Source: Sphingomonas sp. S-NIH.Pt15_0812
GTDB lineage: Bacteria > Pseudomonadota > Alphaproteobacteria > Sphingomonadales > Sphingomonadaceae
Direction of reading: 5' to 3'
DNA: 64,000 nucleotides
Assembly: GCF_003951315.1 (NCBI RefSeq)
Contig: NZ_QLJH01000017.1
Span: 20,581-84,580 of the forward strand
Positions within the stretch are counted from its first letter, which is position 1, and each line of letters opens with the position of its first letter. Positions 29,279 to 38,523 of the stretch are shown piece after piece. The translations under genes and the position numbers were made by a program. The notes under the pieces are model-generated. The model did not search any database. It was not told the origin of the DNA and worked only from the letters and a program-made list of their open reading frames with translations.

Positions 29279-30051
29279 GCCACCAGCGCGCGCGTCGCCG
29301 CCTCCACATCGTCCTGCCGCATCAGCGATTCGCCGATCAGGAAGCAGTGGACGCCATGCTCCGCCATCGCGTCGAGATCGGCGCGGCTGTTCAGACCGCT
29401 TTCGGCGACGAAGGTGCAGTCGGCCGGGGCCAGGGCCTTCAGCCGGTAGGAACGGGATACGTCGACCGAGAAGTCGCGCAGGTCGCGATTGTTGCAGCCG
29501 ATCAGCCGCGAGCGGAGGCGGAGCGCCCGCTCCAGCCCGGCCTCGTCATGCACCTCGACCAGGCAGTCCATGCCCAGCTCCATCGCCGCCGCCTCGATCT
29601 CGGCAAGCTGGCCATCCTCCAGCGCCGCGACGATCAGCAGGATCGCGTCCGCCCCGATCGCCCGCGATTCGGCGGCCTGCCAGGGATCGGCCATGAAGTC
29701 CTTGCGGATCACCGGCAGCGTCACCGCCGCCCGCGCCGCGATCAGATACTCGTCGGCGCCCTGGAAGAATTGCTCGTCGGTCAGCACCGACAGGCAGGCG
29801 GCGCCGGCTGCCTGATAGGCGCGGGCATGGGCCGGCGCGTCGAAATCGGCGCGGATCAGGCCTTTGGACGGGCTGGCCTTCTTCACCTCGGCGATCAGCG
29901 CGTGACCCGGCTTGGCGTCGAGCGCGGCGCGGAAGCCGCGCGGAGGCTCGGCGGCGGCGATCCGCCGGGCGAGATCGGCATCGCTGGTGCGCGCCTTGCG
30001 GGTGGCGATCTCGCCGCGCTTATGCGCCATGATCGTGTCGAGGATGGTCAT
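29275..30051 (-). CDS. trpC: Indole-3-glycerol phosphate synthase
   Basis: 258 residues from ATG 30051. TIM barrel with [52 protein letters not shown] and FVAESGLNS. Monofunctional, not fused to TrpF. Start overlaps trpD stop (ATGA). The long open frame upstream is the trpD shadow. Confidence 0.97.
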   Translation of the reverse strand: MTILDTIMAHKRGEIATRKARTSDADLARRIAAAEPPRGFRAALDAKPGHALIAEVKKASPSKGLIRADFDAPAHARAYQAAGAACLSVLTDEQFFQGADEYLIAARAAVTLPVIRKDFMADPWQAAESRAIGADAILLIVAALEDGQLAEIEAAAMELGMDCLVEVHDEAGLERALRLRSRLIGCNNRDLRDFSVDVSRSYRLKALAPADCTFVAESGLNSRADLDAMAEHGVHCFLIGESLMRQDDVEAATRALVA

Positions 30052-31043
30052 GAATAGGCGATCCAGGCAGTCAGGAGACGATGCGCCGCGCCGCTGTCGA
30101 GCGCCTCGGCGGCGATCGGCACGGCATCGGCCAGGGTGGCGGCCCGCTCGGCCAGCACCAGGGCGGCGGCGGCATTGAGCAGCACCGCGTCGCGATAGGG
30201 GCCGGCCTCGCCGTGCAAGAGGGCGTTCAGCGCCCCGGCGTTGTGGCGCGCGTCGCCGCCCCGGATCGAGTCGATCGGATGGCGGCTCAGGCCGGCATCC
30301 TCCGGCGTGACGCGCGAGGGCATCGATGCGCGGCCGACCGATACCATGATGCTGGCGCCGGCCCCGGACAGTTCGTCCAGCCCCTCCTCGCCCGAGACGA
30401 CCAACGCCGCCTCGGTGCCGAGCTGTTCCAGCGCCTCCGCATAGAGGGTGGCGTAATCGGGCCGGGCGATGCCGATGAGCTGGCGGCTGACATGCGCCGG
30501 ATTGGCGAGCGGGCCCATCAGGTTGAAGATGGTGCGCCGGCCGATCCGGCGGCGGATCGGCGTGATCCGCGCCATCGCCGGGTGATGATTGGCGGCGAAG
30601 AGGAAGCAGATGCCGAGATCGGACAGGCTGCGCTCGGCGGTCGCGCCGGCCACCGCCATGTCGAGGCCCAGCGCCTCCAGCGTGTCCGCCGCGCCCGCCT
30701 TGGACGAGGCCGCCCGGTTGCCATGCTTGGCGACGGGCACGCCGCAGGCCGCGACGACCAGCGCCACCGCCGTCGAGACGTTGAGCGTATGATGGCCGTC
30801 GCCGCCGGTTCCGCACACGTCGATCGCGCCGGGCGGGGCGTCGATCGGGATCAGCCGCTGGCGGAGCGCGCGCGCCGCCTCGGCGATCTCGAGCGAGGTT
30901 TCGCCGCGTTCGGCGAGCGCGGTCAGGAACCAGGCGACCTGCTCGTCATCGGCGCGACCGTCGAGCAGGTCGGCAAAGGCCAGCGCCGCACTCTCGCGCG
31001 CCAGCGGGCTCGCGGGATCGGGCAGCAGGGCGGTGCTGGTCAT
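30048..31043 (-). CDS. trpD: Anthranilate phosphoribosyltransferase
   Basis: 331 residues from ATG 31043. Pyrophosphate loop [41 protein letters not shown] are all present. Transfers phosphoribosyl to anthranilate. Overlaps trpG (ATGA) and trpC (ATGA). Confidence 0.97.
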   Translation of the reverse strand: MTSTALLPDPASPLARESAALAFADLLDGRADDEQVAWFLTALAERGETSLEIAEAARALRQRLIPIDAPPGAIDVCGTGGDGHHTLNVSTAVALVVAACGVPVAKHGNRAASSKAGAADTLEALGLDMAVAGATAERSLSDLGICFLFAANHHPAMARITPIRRRIGRRTIFNLMGPLANPAHVSRQLIGIARPDYATLYAEALEQLGTEAALVVSGEEGLDELSGAGASIMVSVGRASMPSRVTPEDAGLSRHPIDSIRGGDARHNAGALNALLHGEAGPYRDAVLLNAAAALVLAERAATLADAVPIAAEALDSGAAHRLLTAWIAYS

Positions 31044-31636
31044 GCGGCCGTCACCCGATCCTCGTCCACCGCGATGCCGGCGTCGCGCAGGAAATTGGCG
31101 AGCATCGCATGGCCATGTTCGGTGGCGATGCTCTCCGGATGGAACTGCACGCCGTGGATGGGCAGGTCGCGGTGGCGGAAGCCCATCACCACGCCGTCCT
31201 CGGTGCGGGCATTGACCGACAGCGATTCGGGAATGTCGTTGACGATCAGCGAGTGATAGCGCGTCGCCGTGAAGGGCGAGGGGAGGCCGGCGAACAGTCC
31301 GGTCCCGTCGTGCAGCACCGGCGACGTCTTGCCGTGCATCAGCCCGCCGCGCTCCACCCGGCCGCCGAAGTGCTGGCCGATCGCCTGATGGCCCAGGCAT
31401 ACGCCGAGCAGCGGCCGCCGTTCGGCGGCGCATGCCTCGACCAGGTCGAGGGACACGCCCGCCTCATTGGGGGTGCAGGGACCGGGCGAGATCAGGAACG
31501 CTTCCGCTCCCGAGGACAGCGCCTGGCCTGCGGAGATGGCGTCGTTGCGCACCACCTCCACCACCGTCCCCAGCTCTTGGAGATAATGGACCAGGTTCCA
31601 GGTGAAGCTGTCGTAATTGTCGACGACGAGGATCAT
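31040..31636 (-). CDS. trpG: Anthranilate/aminodeoxychorismate synthase glutaminase subunit
   Basis: 198 residues from ATG 31636. Class I glutaminase triad: Cys80 in LLGVCLGHQ, His166 and Glu168 in VQFHPES. Supplies ammonia to TrpE and possibly PabB. It heads the operon here; the expected partner trpE is not upstream, where a divergent secreted-protein gene begins 94 bases away. Confidence 0.96.
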   Translation of the reverse strand: MILVVDNYDSFTWNLVHYLQELGTVVEVVRNDAISAGQALSSGAEAFLISPGPCTPNEAGVSLDLVEACAAERRPLLGVCLGHQAIGQHFGGRVERGGLMHGKTSPVLHDGTGLFAGLPSPFTATRYHSLIVNDIPESLSVNARTEDGVVMGFRHRDLPIHGVQFHPESIATEHGHAMLANFLRDAGIAVDEDRVTAA

Positions 31637-31730
31637 GAGCGCTGCCATAGCGGCCATACACATTCCCGCAAACCCACGGGAGCTATGTGGGGTGGCAATC
31701 GTTCTATCCCGGCCTCAAGGAGTCGCGTGC

Positions 31731-32153
31731 ATGTCCCGCCTGAACCCAAGTCTGTTCCTTTCCCTCGCGGCCGGTGCGCTGACGCTGTTGCCCGTCGTCG
31801 CGCAAGCGCAGGCGGCCGAGGGCAAGCCACCGCAGCGCGTGCGCAGCGTCACCCTTCAGGGAAATCAGGCCTGTCCGACCTCGACCGGCGACGAGATCGT
31901 CGTCTGCACGCGCAACGACGAGCCGTATCGCATCCCCAAGGGCTTGCGCGACAGCGGCCCGATCGCGGCGCAGAACCAGAGCTGGGTGAACCGCGCCGCG
32001 CAGATCGACGATGTCAGCCGCACGGCCGGCGGCCTGCCCGACACCTGTTCGCCGGTCGGCTCCGGCGGCCAGACCGGCTGTTCGATGATGTGGAACCGCA
32101 ATTGGGCCGCCGAGCGGCGGGCGATCCAGCAGCAGGAGCAAGCCGGCCGCTGA
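31731..32153 (+). CDS. Secreted protein of unknown function
   Basis: 140 residues. AAGGAG precedes ATG 31731; a signal peptide ends near VVAQAQA. The mature protein has a conserved-looking core CPTSTGDEIVVCTRNDEPYR and two further Cys (DTCSPVG, TGCSMMW), suggesting two disulfides. I recall similar short proteins in sphingomonads without assigned role. Divergent from trpG. Confidence 0.75.
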   Translation: MSRLNPSLFLSLAAGALTLLPVVAQAQAAEGKPPQRVRSVTLQGNQACPTSTGDEIVVCTRNDEPYRIPKGLRDSGPIAAQNQSWVNRAAQIDDVSRTAGGLPDTCSPVGSGGQTGCSMMWNRNWAAERRAIQQQEQAGR

Positions 32154-32185
32154 ACCCGATCGACCGGGACGGCGATCCGTTCCGG

Positions 32186-32452
32186 TCAGCCCGGCATCCG
32201 GGCGGCGACGAAGTCGGTCAGCGCCCCGAACGTCTCCAGCATGTCGCCATCGACCTCGTCATCCTCGATCAGGATGCCGAGCCGGTCCTCCAGCTCGGTC
32301 AGCACGCCGGCCACCGCCATCGAATCGAGCTCGGGCAGCGCGCCGAACAGCGGCGTGTCCGCGTCGAAGGCGGCGACCCGCTCCGCCGACAGGCCCAGAG
32401 TGTCGCCCAGCACCTGCCGCACCGCTTGATCGGCCGTCTGCTTCGTCGCCAC
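32186..32452 (-). CDS. Free-standing acyl carrier protein of the exosortase-linked locus
   Basis: 88 residues. The phosphopantetheine motif is ELDSMAV, with Ser in Asp-Ser-Met, as in specialised ACPs rather than AcpP (DSLD). Start is a GTG at 32452 with AAGGA five bases upstream. It is divergent from the acyl ligase gene, the two starts being under 100 bases apart, so they probably act together: the ligase activates an acyl or acyl-like acid and the ACP may carry it. Such ACP genes accompany exosortase A loci. Confidence 0.85.
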   Translation of the reverse strand: MATKQTADQAVRQVLGDTLGLSAERVAAFDADTPLFGALPELDSMAVAGVLTELEDRLGILIEDDEVDGDMLETFGALTDFVAARMPG

Positions 32453-32544
32453 GCCGTCCTTCTCCCCGTTCCATATTCGAATGATTGGGGCCGCATTAGG
32501 CGGCGGGGGTGAAATCGGCAACGGCCCCGCGCTATGAGGGTGAC

Positions 32545-34041
32545 GTGACCGACCTCGACCCGATCGCCCGTCCATTGGACCATCTGCCCGCCCGTGGCGC
32601 GTCCGATGCCCCCGCCCTGACCGACCGGGCGGGATCGCTGAGCTTCCGCGAACTCGACCATGCTATCGGTGCGCTCGCGGCCTGGCTGGCGGCGCGCGCG
32701 GGGTCCGGCGACCGGGTGGCGAGCTGGCTGCCCAAGACCCGGGTCGCCTGTATCCTGCCGCTGGCGGCGGCGCGAGCGGGGCTGGTGCACGTGCCGGTCA
32801 ACCCGGCGCTGCGGCGGGCGCAGGTCGCGCATGTCCTGGCCGATAGCGGCGCGACGTTGTTGATCAGCCAGCCCGCGCGGCTCGCCACGCTGGCCCCCGA
32901 AGACCTGCCGCCGGTGATGGGCACGGCCGTGGAGGCGGATTGCCCGATGGACGGACCGGGCCTGACCGCATCGATGGCGGACCCGGCGGCGCTGGCGGCG
33001 ATCCTCTACACCTCCGGCTCAACCGGGCGGCCCAAGGGGGTGATGCTGTCCCACGCCAATCTGTGGCTGGGGGCCATCTCGGTCGCCCATTATCTGCGCC
33101 TGACCCCGGCCGACCGGGTGCTGGCGGTGCTGCCCCTGTCGTTCGACTATGGCCAGAACCAGTTGCTGTCGACTTGGGCCGCCGGGGCCAGCGTCGTGCC
33201 GCTCGACTATCTGGCGGCACGCGACGTGGTGAAGGCGGTCGTACGTTTCGACGCGACGACGCTGGCCGGGGTGCCGCCGCTCTGGGTGCAGCTTCTGGAG
33301 GCGGACTGGCCGGCGGGGACGGCGGCGAGCCTGCGGCGGCTGACCAATTCGGGCGGTGCCCTGACCCCGCGCATGGTGCGGGCACTGCGCGATCGTTTTC
33401 CTCGGGCCGACCTCTATCCCATGTACGGCCTGACCGAGGCGTTCCGCTCCACCTATCTCGACCCCGCGCTGGTCGACGCGCATCCCGACTCGATCGGCCG
33501 CGCCATTCCCTTCGCCGCCGTCGCGCCGGTCCGCGCGGATGGTCGTCGCGCCGCCCCCGGCGAGCCGGGCGAGCTGGTCCATGCCGGGCCGCTGGTCGCG
33601 CAAGGCTATTGGCAGGATGCGGAGCGGACCGCGCATCGCTTCCGCCCGGCGCCGCCCTGGCTGGGCGAGGGGATGGCGGTCTGGTCGGGCGACACGGTGG
33701 TCGAGGATGCGATGGGGCTGCTGCGCTTCGTCGGTCGCGACGACGAGATGATCAAGGTCGCCGGCAATCGCGTCAGCCCGCAGGAGGTGGAGGAGGCGAT
33801 CCTGTCCGGCGGCGAAGCGCTGGAGGCGGTGGCGGTCGGCGTTCGCGACGACCGGCTGGGCCAGGCGATCGTCGCGATGGTGGCGGGCGACGCGGCGCGG
33901 GAGGCAGGATTGCGCACCCGGTTGCGCGCGGAATTGCCCAGCTTCCTCCAGCCGCAGCAGTATCGCTGGTTCGCGGAACTGCCGCGCAACGCCAATGGCA
34001 AGCTCGACCGCGCCGCCCTCCGCCGGCTCGCAACGGAATAG
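32545..34041 (+). CDS. AMP-forming acyl-CoA ligase, exosortase A locus type
   Basis: About 498 residues. ANL-superfamily motifs: P-loop YTSGSTGRPKGVMLSH, YPMYGLTEAFRSTY (A5), SGDTVVEDAMGLLRFVGRDD (A7-A8) and NANGKLDRAAL with the catalytic Lys near the C-terminus. The sequence resembles the TIGR03098 ligase of PEP-CTERM/exosortase A loci, supported by the decarboxylase and ATPase of the same locus nearby. The start is probably GTG 32545 (VTDLDPIARPLDHL) with GAGGGTGA upstream; GTG 32509 is an alternative. Substrate unknown. Confidence 0.85.
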   Translation: MTDLDPIARPLDHLPARGASDAPALTDRAGSLSFRELDHAIGALAAWLAARAGSGDRVASWLPKTRVACILPLAAARAGLVHVPVNPALRRAQVAHVLADSGATLLISQPARLATLAPEDLPPVMGTAVEADCPMDGPGLTASMADPAALAAILYTSGSTGRPKGVMLSHANLWLGAISVAHYLRLTPADRVLAVLPLSFDYGQNQLLSTWAAGASVVPLDYLAARDVVKAVVRFDATTLAGVPPLWVQLLEADWPAGTAASLRRLTNSGGALTPRMVRALRDRFPRADLYPMYGLTEAFRSTYLDPALVDAHPDSIGRAIPFAAVAPVRADGRRAAPGEPGELVHAGPLVAQGYWQDAERTAHRFRPAPPWLGEGMAVWSGDTVVEDAMGLLRFVGRDDEMIKVAGNRVSPQEVEEAILSGGEALEAVAVGVRDDRLGQAIVAMVAGDAAREAGLRTRLRAELPSFLQPQQYRWFAELPRNANGKLDRAALRRLATE

Positions 34042-34058
34042 GCGGCGCGGCCGGTCGG

Positions 34059-35243
34059 TCAGGCCGGCACCATCCGATGCCGCCGCCGCAGCGTGACGCC
34101 GGTCAGCGCGAAGCCCATCAGCATCATCGCCCAGGTCGACGGCTCCGGAACCGAGGCGACGAACGCGTCGACGGCCCGGCGCGCGCGGTCCGGCGCGTCG
34201 GCGAACACGCCGTCCACCCCGGCCCGGAGGAAGGCGAGGAACTCGGCCTGGTCGTCGCCATAGGCGTTGGCGCCGCCGCCCGTGCGCAGGTTCGTCGGCA
34301 GGAAGGTGTTTTCGGGGCGGAAGGTATAGGGCACCACCTCCAGCCCGGCGCGATGGGCGTCGGCGATCACCGAGGTCGGGCTGGTCAGCGCGCCGCTGCT
34401 GTCGCGGGGGATCAGCACATTCTTCTCCGGGCTCAGCACATCGGCATAGGCGCGCATCGCGGTCAGCCCGGTTTCGGTCAGCAGGTCGCCATAGGTGCGC
34501 CGGTCGCCCGCCAGCACGAAGTCATAGGGGCGGGCCCCGCGCGAGGTCATGAGCTGGACCAGCCGGACATCGGTCATCTGGTTCAGCTCGATCAGGTTCG
34601 CGACCTCGAACGACTGGATCAGCACGCGCGCGTCGGCGCCGTCATAGCCATTGGCCTTCAGCGTCGCGACCAGCGGCTCCTCCAGCGACAAGCCGACCCG
34701 GTCGAAATAGCTGGGATGCTTGGTTTCCGGGATGATGCCGATCGGGCGGCCGGTCTCCGCCTCCTTGCGCTTCACCAGGTCGATCACCTCCTGCAGGGTC
34801 GGCACCTCGAACTGGCCGTCATAGCGCGCGCTGCCCGGACGCGTGCCGGGAATGCGTTCCTCGGCGCGCAACGTCTTGAGCTCGGCGAGCGTGAAATCCT
34901 CGGTGAACCAGCCGGTCACGCGATATCCGTCGATCGTCTTGGTGGTGCGGCGGGAGGCGAATTCGGGGCGGCTGGCGACATCGGTGGTGCCGCCGATCTC
35001 ATTCTCGTGCCGGGCGACGAGGATGCCGTCCTTGGTCGAGACCAGGTCCGGCTCGACATAGTCGGCGCCCTGGTCGATCGCCAGTTCATAGGAGGCGAGG
35101 GTATGTTCGGGGCGATAGGCGCTGGCGCCGCGATGGCCATAGACGGTCGGCGTCCTGGCGGCGCGGGCGGCATCGATCGCGGTCAGGCCGAGCAGCATCG
35201 GCGCGGCGAGAAGGACGGTGGCGAAACGGAACGGACGTGGCAT
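34059..35243 (-). CDS. Glycerophosphodiester phosphodiesterase with PEP-CTERM sorting signal
   Basis: 394 residues. Signal peptide to about residue 29, then a GDPD TIM barrel: HRGASAYRPEHTLASYE (catalytic His-Arg and Glu), VEPDLVSTKDG (metal Glu/Asp), ARHEN (second His) and VPYTFRPEN. The last 30 residues form a PEP-CTERM tail: VPEPSTWAMM, a hydrophobic helix and RRRHR. The signal means export and processing by an exosortase. It is convergent with the ligase and divergent from the decarboxylase. Likely releases glycerol-3-phosphate outside the cytoplasm. ATG 35243 has GGGAG upstream; the long open frame beyond it is a shadow. Confidence 0.92.
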   Translation of the reverse strand: MPRPFRFATVLLAAPMLLGLTAIDAARAARTPTVYGHRGASAYRPEHTLASYELAIDQGADYVEPDLVSTKDGILVARHENEIGGTTDVASRPEFASRRTTKTIDGYRVTGWFTEDFTLAELKTLRAEERIPGTRPGSARYDGQFEVPTLQEVIDLVKRKEAETGRPIGIIPETKHPSYFDRVGLSLEEPLVATLKANGYDGADARVLIQSFEVANLIELNQMTDVRLVQLMTSRGARPYDFVLAGDRRTYGDLLTETGLTAMRAYADVLSPEKNVLIPRDSSGALTSPTSVIADAHRAGLEVVPYTFRPENTFLPTNLRTGGGANAYGDDQAEFLAFLRAGVDGVFADAPDRARRAVDAFVASVPEPSTWAMMLMGFALTGVTLRRRHRMVPA

Positions 35244-35378
35244 GGGTGATCTCCCTGTCACCGCCGGATCGTTCGTCGCCCGGCGGCGATCTTGGTTAAT
35301 CACCATTTCGGTGAGATTCGCGTGACGCGCGGATAACGCTTTTATGACGCGATCATCATGGTCGCCGGAGGATCGGAG

Positions 35379-36611
35379 ATGACCGCCACCACCGCCAAGC
35401 CGACCGGCCCGATCCCGGCCGCCTTCGCCGAGACCATGGGCGACCTGCGCATCGCCGGCCGTCGCGCCGGCGATTGGGCGGAGGCGGGGACGCCGGTCTT
35501 CGTCTACGACCCGGCGATCGTCGCAGGGCAGGCCGCGCGGTTCCGGGCGGCCTTTCCCGGCATCGACCTTCATTATGCGATCAAGGCCAATCCGCTGCCC
35601 GAGTGGCTGGCGGCGATCGCGCCGATGATGGACGGTCTGGATGTCGCCTCCGCCGGCGAATTGGCGCGCGCGCTGGCGGTGAAGCCGGCGGCGGCGATCA
35701 GCTTCGCCGGTCCCGGCAAGCGCGACGACGAACTGGCCGCGGCGATCGCGGCCGGGGTGACGCTGAACCTGGAGTCGGAGGGCGAGGCCGACCGCGCACT
35801 TGCCATCGCCGATCGGCAGGGGGTGACGCCGCGTCTGGCGGTGCGGGTCAACCCGGACATCGAGCTGCGGGGATCGGGGATGCGAATGGGGGGGCGGCCA
35901 TCGCCCTTCGGTATCGATGCGGTGCGGGTGCCGGCGCTGGTCCGGCGATTGGTGGCGGCGGGGGCGGACTGGCGCGGCTTCCATGTCTATGCCGGCAGCC
36001 AGGCATTGTCGGCGGACGCGGTGGCGGAGACGCAGGCAGCGACGGTCGCGCTTGCCGCCCGGCTCGCAGAGGATGCGGGAGCCGCGCCGCCGCTGGTCAA
36101 TCTGGGCGGTGGCTTCGGCGTGCCCTATTTCGCCGGGGACGGGGCGCTCGACGGTGATACGGTGGGTGCCCGGCTGGCGGAAACCCTGGCCGCACGACCG
36201 GCGATCCTCGCCGACAGCCGCTTCGCGATCGAGCTTGGCCGCTGGCTGGTCGCGGAGGCGGGCGTCTATCTGGCGCGGGTCGTGGATCGCAAAGAGAGCG
36301 GCGGCGAGACCTTCCTGATCCTGGATGGCGGCCTGCATCACCAACTGGCCGCCTCCGGCAATTTCGGCACGGTCGTCCGCCGCAACTATCCGTTGGCGGT
36401 CGCGCACCGGATGGGGGCGGTGGCCGAGGAGGTGGTCAGCGTGGTCGGGCCGCTCTGCACCCCGCTCGACCGGCTCGGTGATCGGGTGGCGCTGCCGCGG
36501 ACGGCGGTCGGCGACCTGATCGTCCTTTTCCTGGCGGGGGCTTATGGCGCGACCGCCAGCCCCGCTTCCTTTCTCGGTCATCCCCCGGCACGCGAGGTGG
36601 TGGCACGCTGA
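35379..36611 (+). CDS. PLP-dependent decarboxylase, exosortase A system-associated
   Basis: 410 residues, fold III (alanine-racemase-like barrel) decarboxylase related to diaminopimelate/ornithine decarboxylases. The PLP Lys is Lys69 in YAIKANP; NLGGGFGVPYF binds the phosphate; VVGPLCTPLD holds the Cys that in DapDC reaches the active site from the partner subunit. Resembles TIGR03099. ATG 35379 with GGAGG upstream is preferred over ATG 35358. Probably makes a carboxylated or amine building block for the acyl ligase pathway; unproven. Confidence 0.88.
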   Translation: MTATTAKPTGPIPAAFAETMGDLRIAGRRAGDWAEAGTPVFVYDPAIVAGQAARFRAAFPGIDLHYAIKANPLPEWLAAIAPMMDGLDVASAGELARALAVKPAAAISFAGPGKRDDELAAAIAAGVTLNLESEGEADRALAIADRQGVTPRLAVRVNPDIELRGSGMRMGGRPSPFGIDAVRVPALVRRLVAAGADWRGFHVYAGSQALSADAVAETQAATVALAARLAEDAGAAPPLVNLGGGFGVPYFAGDGALDGDTVGARLAETLAARPAILADSRFAIELGRWLVAEAGVYLARVVDRKESGGETFLILDGGLHHQLAASGNFGTVVRRNYPLAVAHRMGAVAEEVVSVVGPLCTPLDRLGDRVALPRTAVGDLIVLFLAGAYGATASPASFLGHPPAREVVAR

Positions 36612-36719
36612 AACAGGACCGGATCGAGCAGGAACCCGCTTGCATCCTGGATGCTATCGCGCTGAATTGAGGAAACGACCCCGGGGAGCGGGTCGATGAT
36701 CCATAGGGGGGATGCCATC

Positions 36720-37292
36720 ATGATCCGAACGGTTTGCGCGCTTACCGCCGAGTCCATGAGCCTCGCGGCCACGGCGCAGACCGCACCGGCGGGGGGCGGC
36801 CTGCTCGACAAGGCGGTGAACCAGCCGGGGACGAGCTGGACGTTCTACGGCGACAGATACAAGGCGAAGGCGACCAAGGCCGCCGGCATTCCAGGCGATG
36901 AAGCGGTGCACGTCACCATCGCCGCCAAGGGGGCCAATCCCTGGGACATCGGCGCGACCAGCGCGTCGGTGAAGCCGGTCCAGGCGAACGATACCATGCT
37001 GCTCGCCGTCTACCTTCGCGCGCCCGACGCGGGCGAGGGCCAGACGATCGACCTGCCGATCGGCATCGGCGAGGCCGCCGCCCCTTACGGCGTCGTCGCG
37101 CAGGACGTGGCCAAGGTCGGACCAGGCTGGAAACTCTATTATGCCTCGGGCCGTGCGGGGAAGGCCTATGCGCCCGGCGCGATCCGCGCCACCGTGCATC
37201 TGGCCGGCGCGAAGCAGGTGGTGGAACTGGGCCCCGTCTTCCTGCTCGACATGGGGGCGAACCAGGATCCGGCCAAGCTGCCGCATAACTGA
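36720..37292 (+). CDS. Predicted exported protein of unknown function
   Basis: 190 residues. The N-terminus (MIRTVCALTAESMSLAATAQ) is a signal-peptide-like stretch, weakly hydrophobic, with cleavage likely after ATAQ. The mature part is predominantly beta (TSWTFYGDRYKAKATK, GPGWKLYYASGRAG, VVELGPVFLLDMG) and resembles the jelly-roll domains attached to sphingomonad glycoside hydrolases, suggesting carbohydrate binding; this is inference. It sits between the decarboxylase and ATPase of the exosortase locus with about 60-110 base spacers. Confidence 0.7.
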   Translation: MIRTVCALTAESMSLAATAQTAPAGGGLLDKAVNQPGTSWTFYGDRYKAKATKAAGIPGDEAVHVTIAAKGANPWDIGATSASVKPVQANDTMLLAVYLRAPDAGEGQTIDLPIGIGEAAAPYGVVAQDVAKVGPGWKLYYASGRAGKAYAPGAIRATVHLAGAKQVVELGPVFLLDMGANQDPAKLPHN

Positions 37293-37354
37293 CAAGCGGG
37301 TGGCGTCCCCGTCGCGCTTCGCCTAGTCTGACGAAAGGTATGAAGGCGAGGGTG

Positions 37355-38389
37355 ATGGACGATCAGCATTGGGGCCTGACGGCGCGGCCGTTCCAACTCA
37401 CGCCCGACGCGCGCTTCTGGTTCGAGACCGCGACGCATCGCAAGGCCATGGCCTATCTCGGCTATGGCCTGGCGCAGGGCGAGGGGTTCATCGTCGTGAC
37501 CGGCGAGGTCGGCGCCGGCAAGACGACGCTGGTCGGCCATCTACTCGGCACGATTGACGAATCGCGGCTCAATCCGATCCGCATCGTCTCCACCGCCGTC
37601 GCGCCCGAGGACCTGCTGCGCACCGTCGCGTTGCAGCTCGACGCCGACCCGGTGGACCTGACCAAGGCGGAACTGCTGGCGGTGATCGAGCAGGGCCTGC
37701 ACGCGGTCGCGCGCAGCGGCCGCCGCACCCTGCTGGTGGTCGACGAGGCGCAGGCGCTGCCGCTCGAATCGCTGGAGGAGCTGCGGATGCTCTCCAACTT
37801 CCAGGCGGGGGGCTATGCGCTGCTCCAGATCCTGCTGCTCGGCCAGCCGGAATTCCGGGACCGGTTGAACGACGGTGCGGGGCTGGAGCAGTTGCGCCAG
37901 CGGATCATCGCCAGCCATCATCTGGAGGCGATGGAGCCGCACGAAGTCGCCAGTTATATCGCCCATCGGCTGACCGTCGTCGGCTGGACCGGCCGCCCCG
38001 ATTTTTCCGAGGACAGTTTCGACGCGCTCCACGAGGCGTCGGGCGGCATCCCGCGTCGGCTGAACCAGATCGCGTCGCGCGTCATGCTCCATGCCGCGCT
38101 GACCGGCGAGGAGGTGGTCGACGCCGATATCGTCGGGATGGTGCTCGCCGACCTGGCCGAGGATCTGCCGGGCGTGGTCCGCTCCGCCATCGCGCGGGTG
38201 GGCGAGGTTCCGCCGACCGATCCCACGGCGCGCCTGGCGGCGCTGGAGGCACGGGTGGAGGAGCAGGAAACGGTGCTGCGTCGCGTGCTGACCATGTTGA
38301 TCGACTGGGTCGAGACCGATCCGCCGCGGGCCATCGTCTCGGACAAGACCGGGGTGCGTGGCTGGCGCGCATCGAACGACGCGGCCTGA
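37355..38389 (+). CDS. XrtA-locus ATPase (ExeA/GspA-like secretion ATPase family)
   Basis: 344 residues from ATG 37355 (DDQHWGLTARPFQLTPD, the usual start of this family). AAA+ ATPase: Walker A GEVGAGKT at 50-57, Walker B LLVVDEAQ at about 127-134, and a C-terminal HTH-like bundle followed by a coiled region near residues 300-325. Corresponds to the TIGR03015 type ('putative secretion ATPase, PEP-CTERM locus'). Thought to energise an export or polysaccharide step in exosortase loci. ATG 37340 would add five residues. Confidence 0.9.
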   Translation: MDDQHWGLTARPFQLTPDARFWFETATHRKAMAYLGYGLAQGEGFIVVTGEVGAGKTTLVGHLLGTIDESRLNPIRIVSTAVAPEDLLRTVALQLDADPVDLTKAELLAVIEQGLHAVARSGRRTLLVVDEAQALPLESLEELRMLSNFQAGGYALLQILLLGQPEFRDRLNDGAGLEQLRQRIIASHHLEAMEPHEVASYIAHRLTVVGWTGRPDFSEDSFDALHEASGGIPRRLNQIASRVMLHAALTGEEVVDADIVGMVLADLAEDLPGVVRSAIARVGEVPPTDPTARLAALEARVEEQETVLRRVLTMLIDWVETDPPRAIVSDKTGVRGWRASNDAA

Positions 38390-38448
38390 CCGGTCCGGCC
38401 CGAACGCCGGTGGAGCGTCGCGCCCGGCCGTGATAACGGCGGCCGGGC

Positions 38449-38523
38449 ATGACCCATCCGACGCTTTATCTTCCTTGCATCAGCCCTGCTCCTGACCTGT
38501 ATCCCGTCTGGGAGCGGCGCTGA
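38449..38523 (+). CDS. Possible 24-codon leader ORF overlapping the amidotransferase-like gene
   Basis: A short frame ending VWERR with a TGA whose last base is the first base of the next ATG (TGATG), a coupling arrangement. A GC-rich hairpin (GCCCGGCC 38422-38429, complement 38441-38448) immediately precedes its ATG. Its own ribosome site is not evident, so it may be only the upstream region containing GGGAG for the next gene. Confidence 0.22.
   Translation: MTHPTLYLPCISPAPDLYPVWERR

Noticed and set aside
35244..36581. Long open minus frame extending the phosphodiesterase gene upstream to 840 codons
   Set aside because: It lies antisense to the decarboxylase, has Arg/Gln/Asp-rich shadow composition, and the real start at 35243 has a ribosome site and signal peptide.
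38422..38448. GC hairpin as a terminator after the locus ATPase
   Set aside because: The stem is convincing but there is no T-run, and it sits just before the next gene of the same strand; its role cannot be decided.
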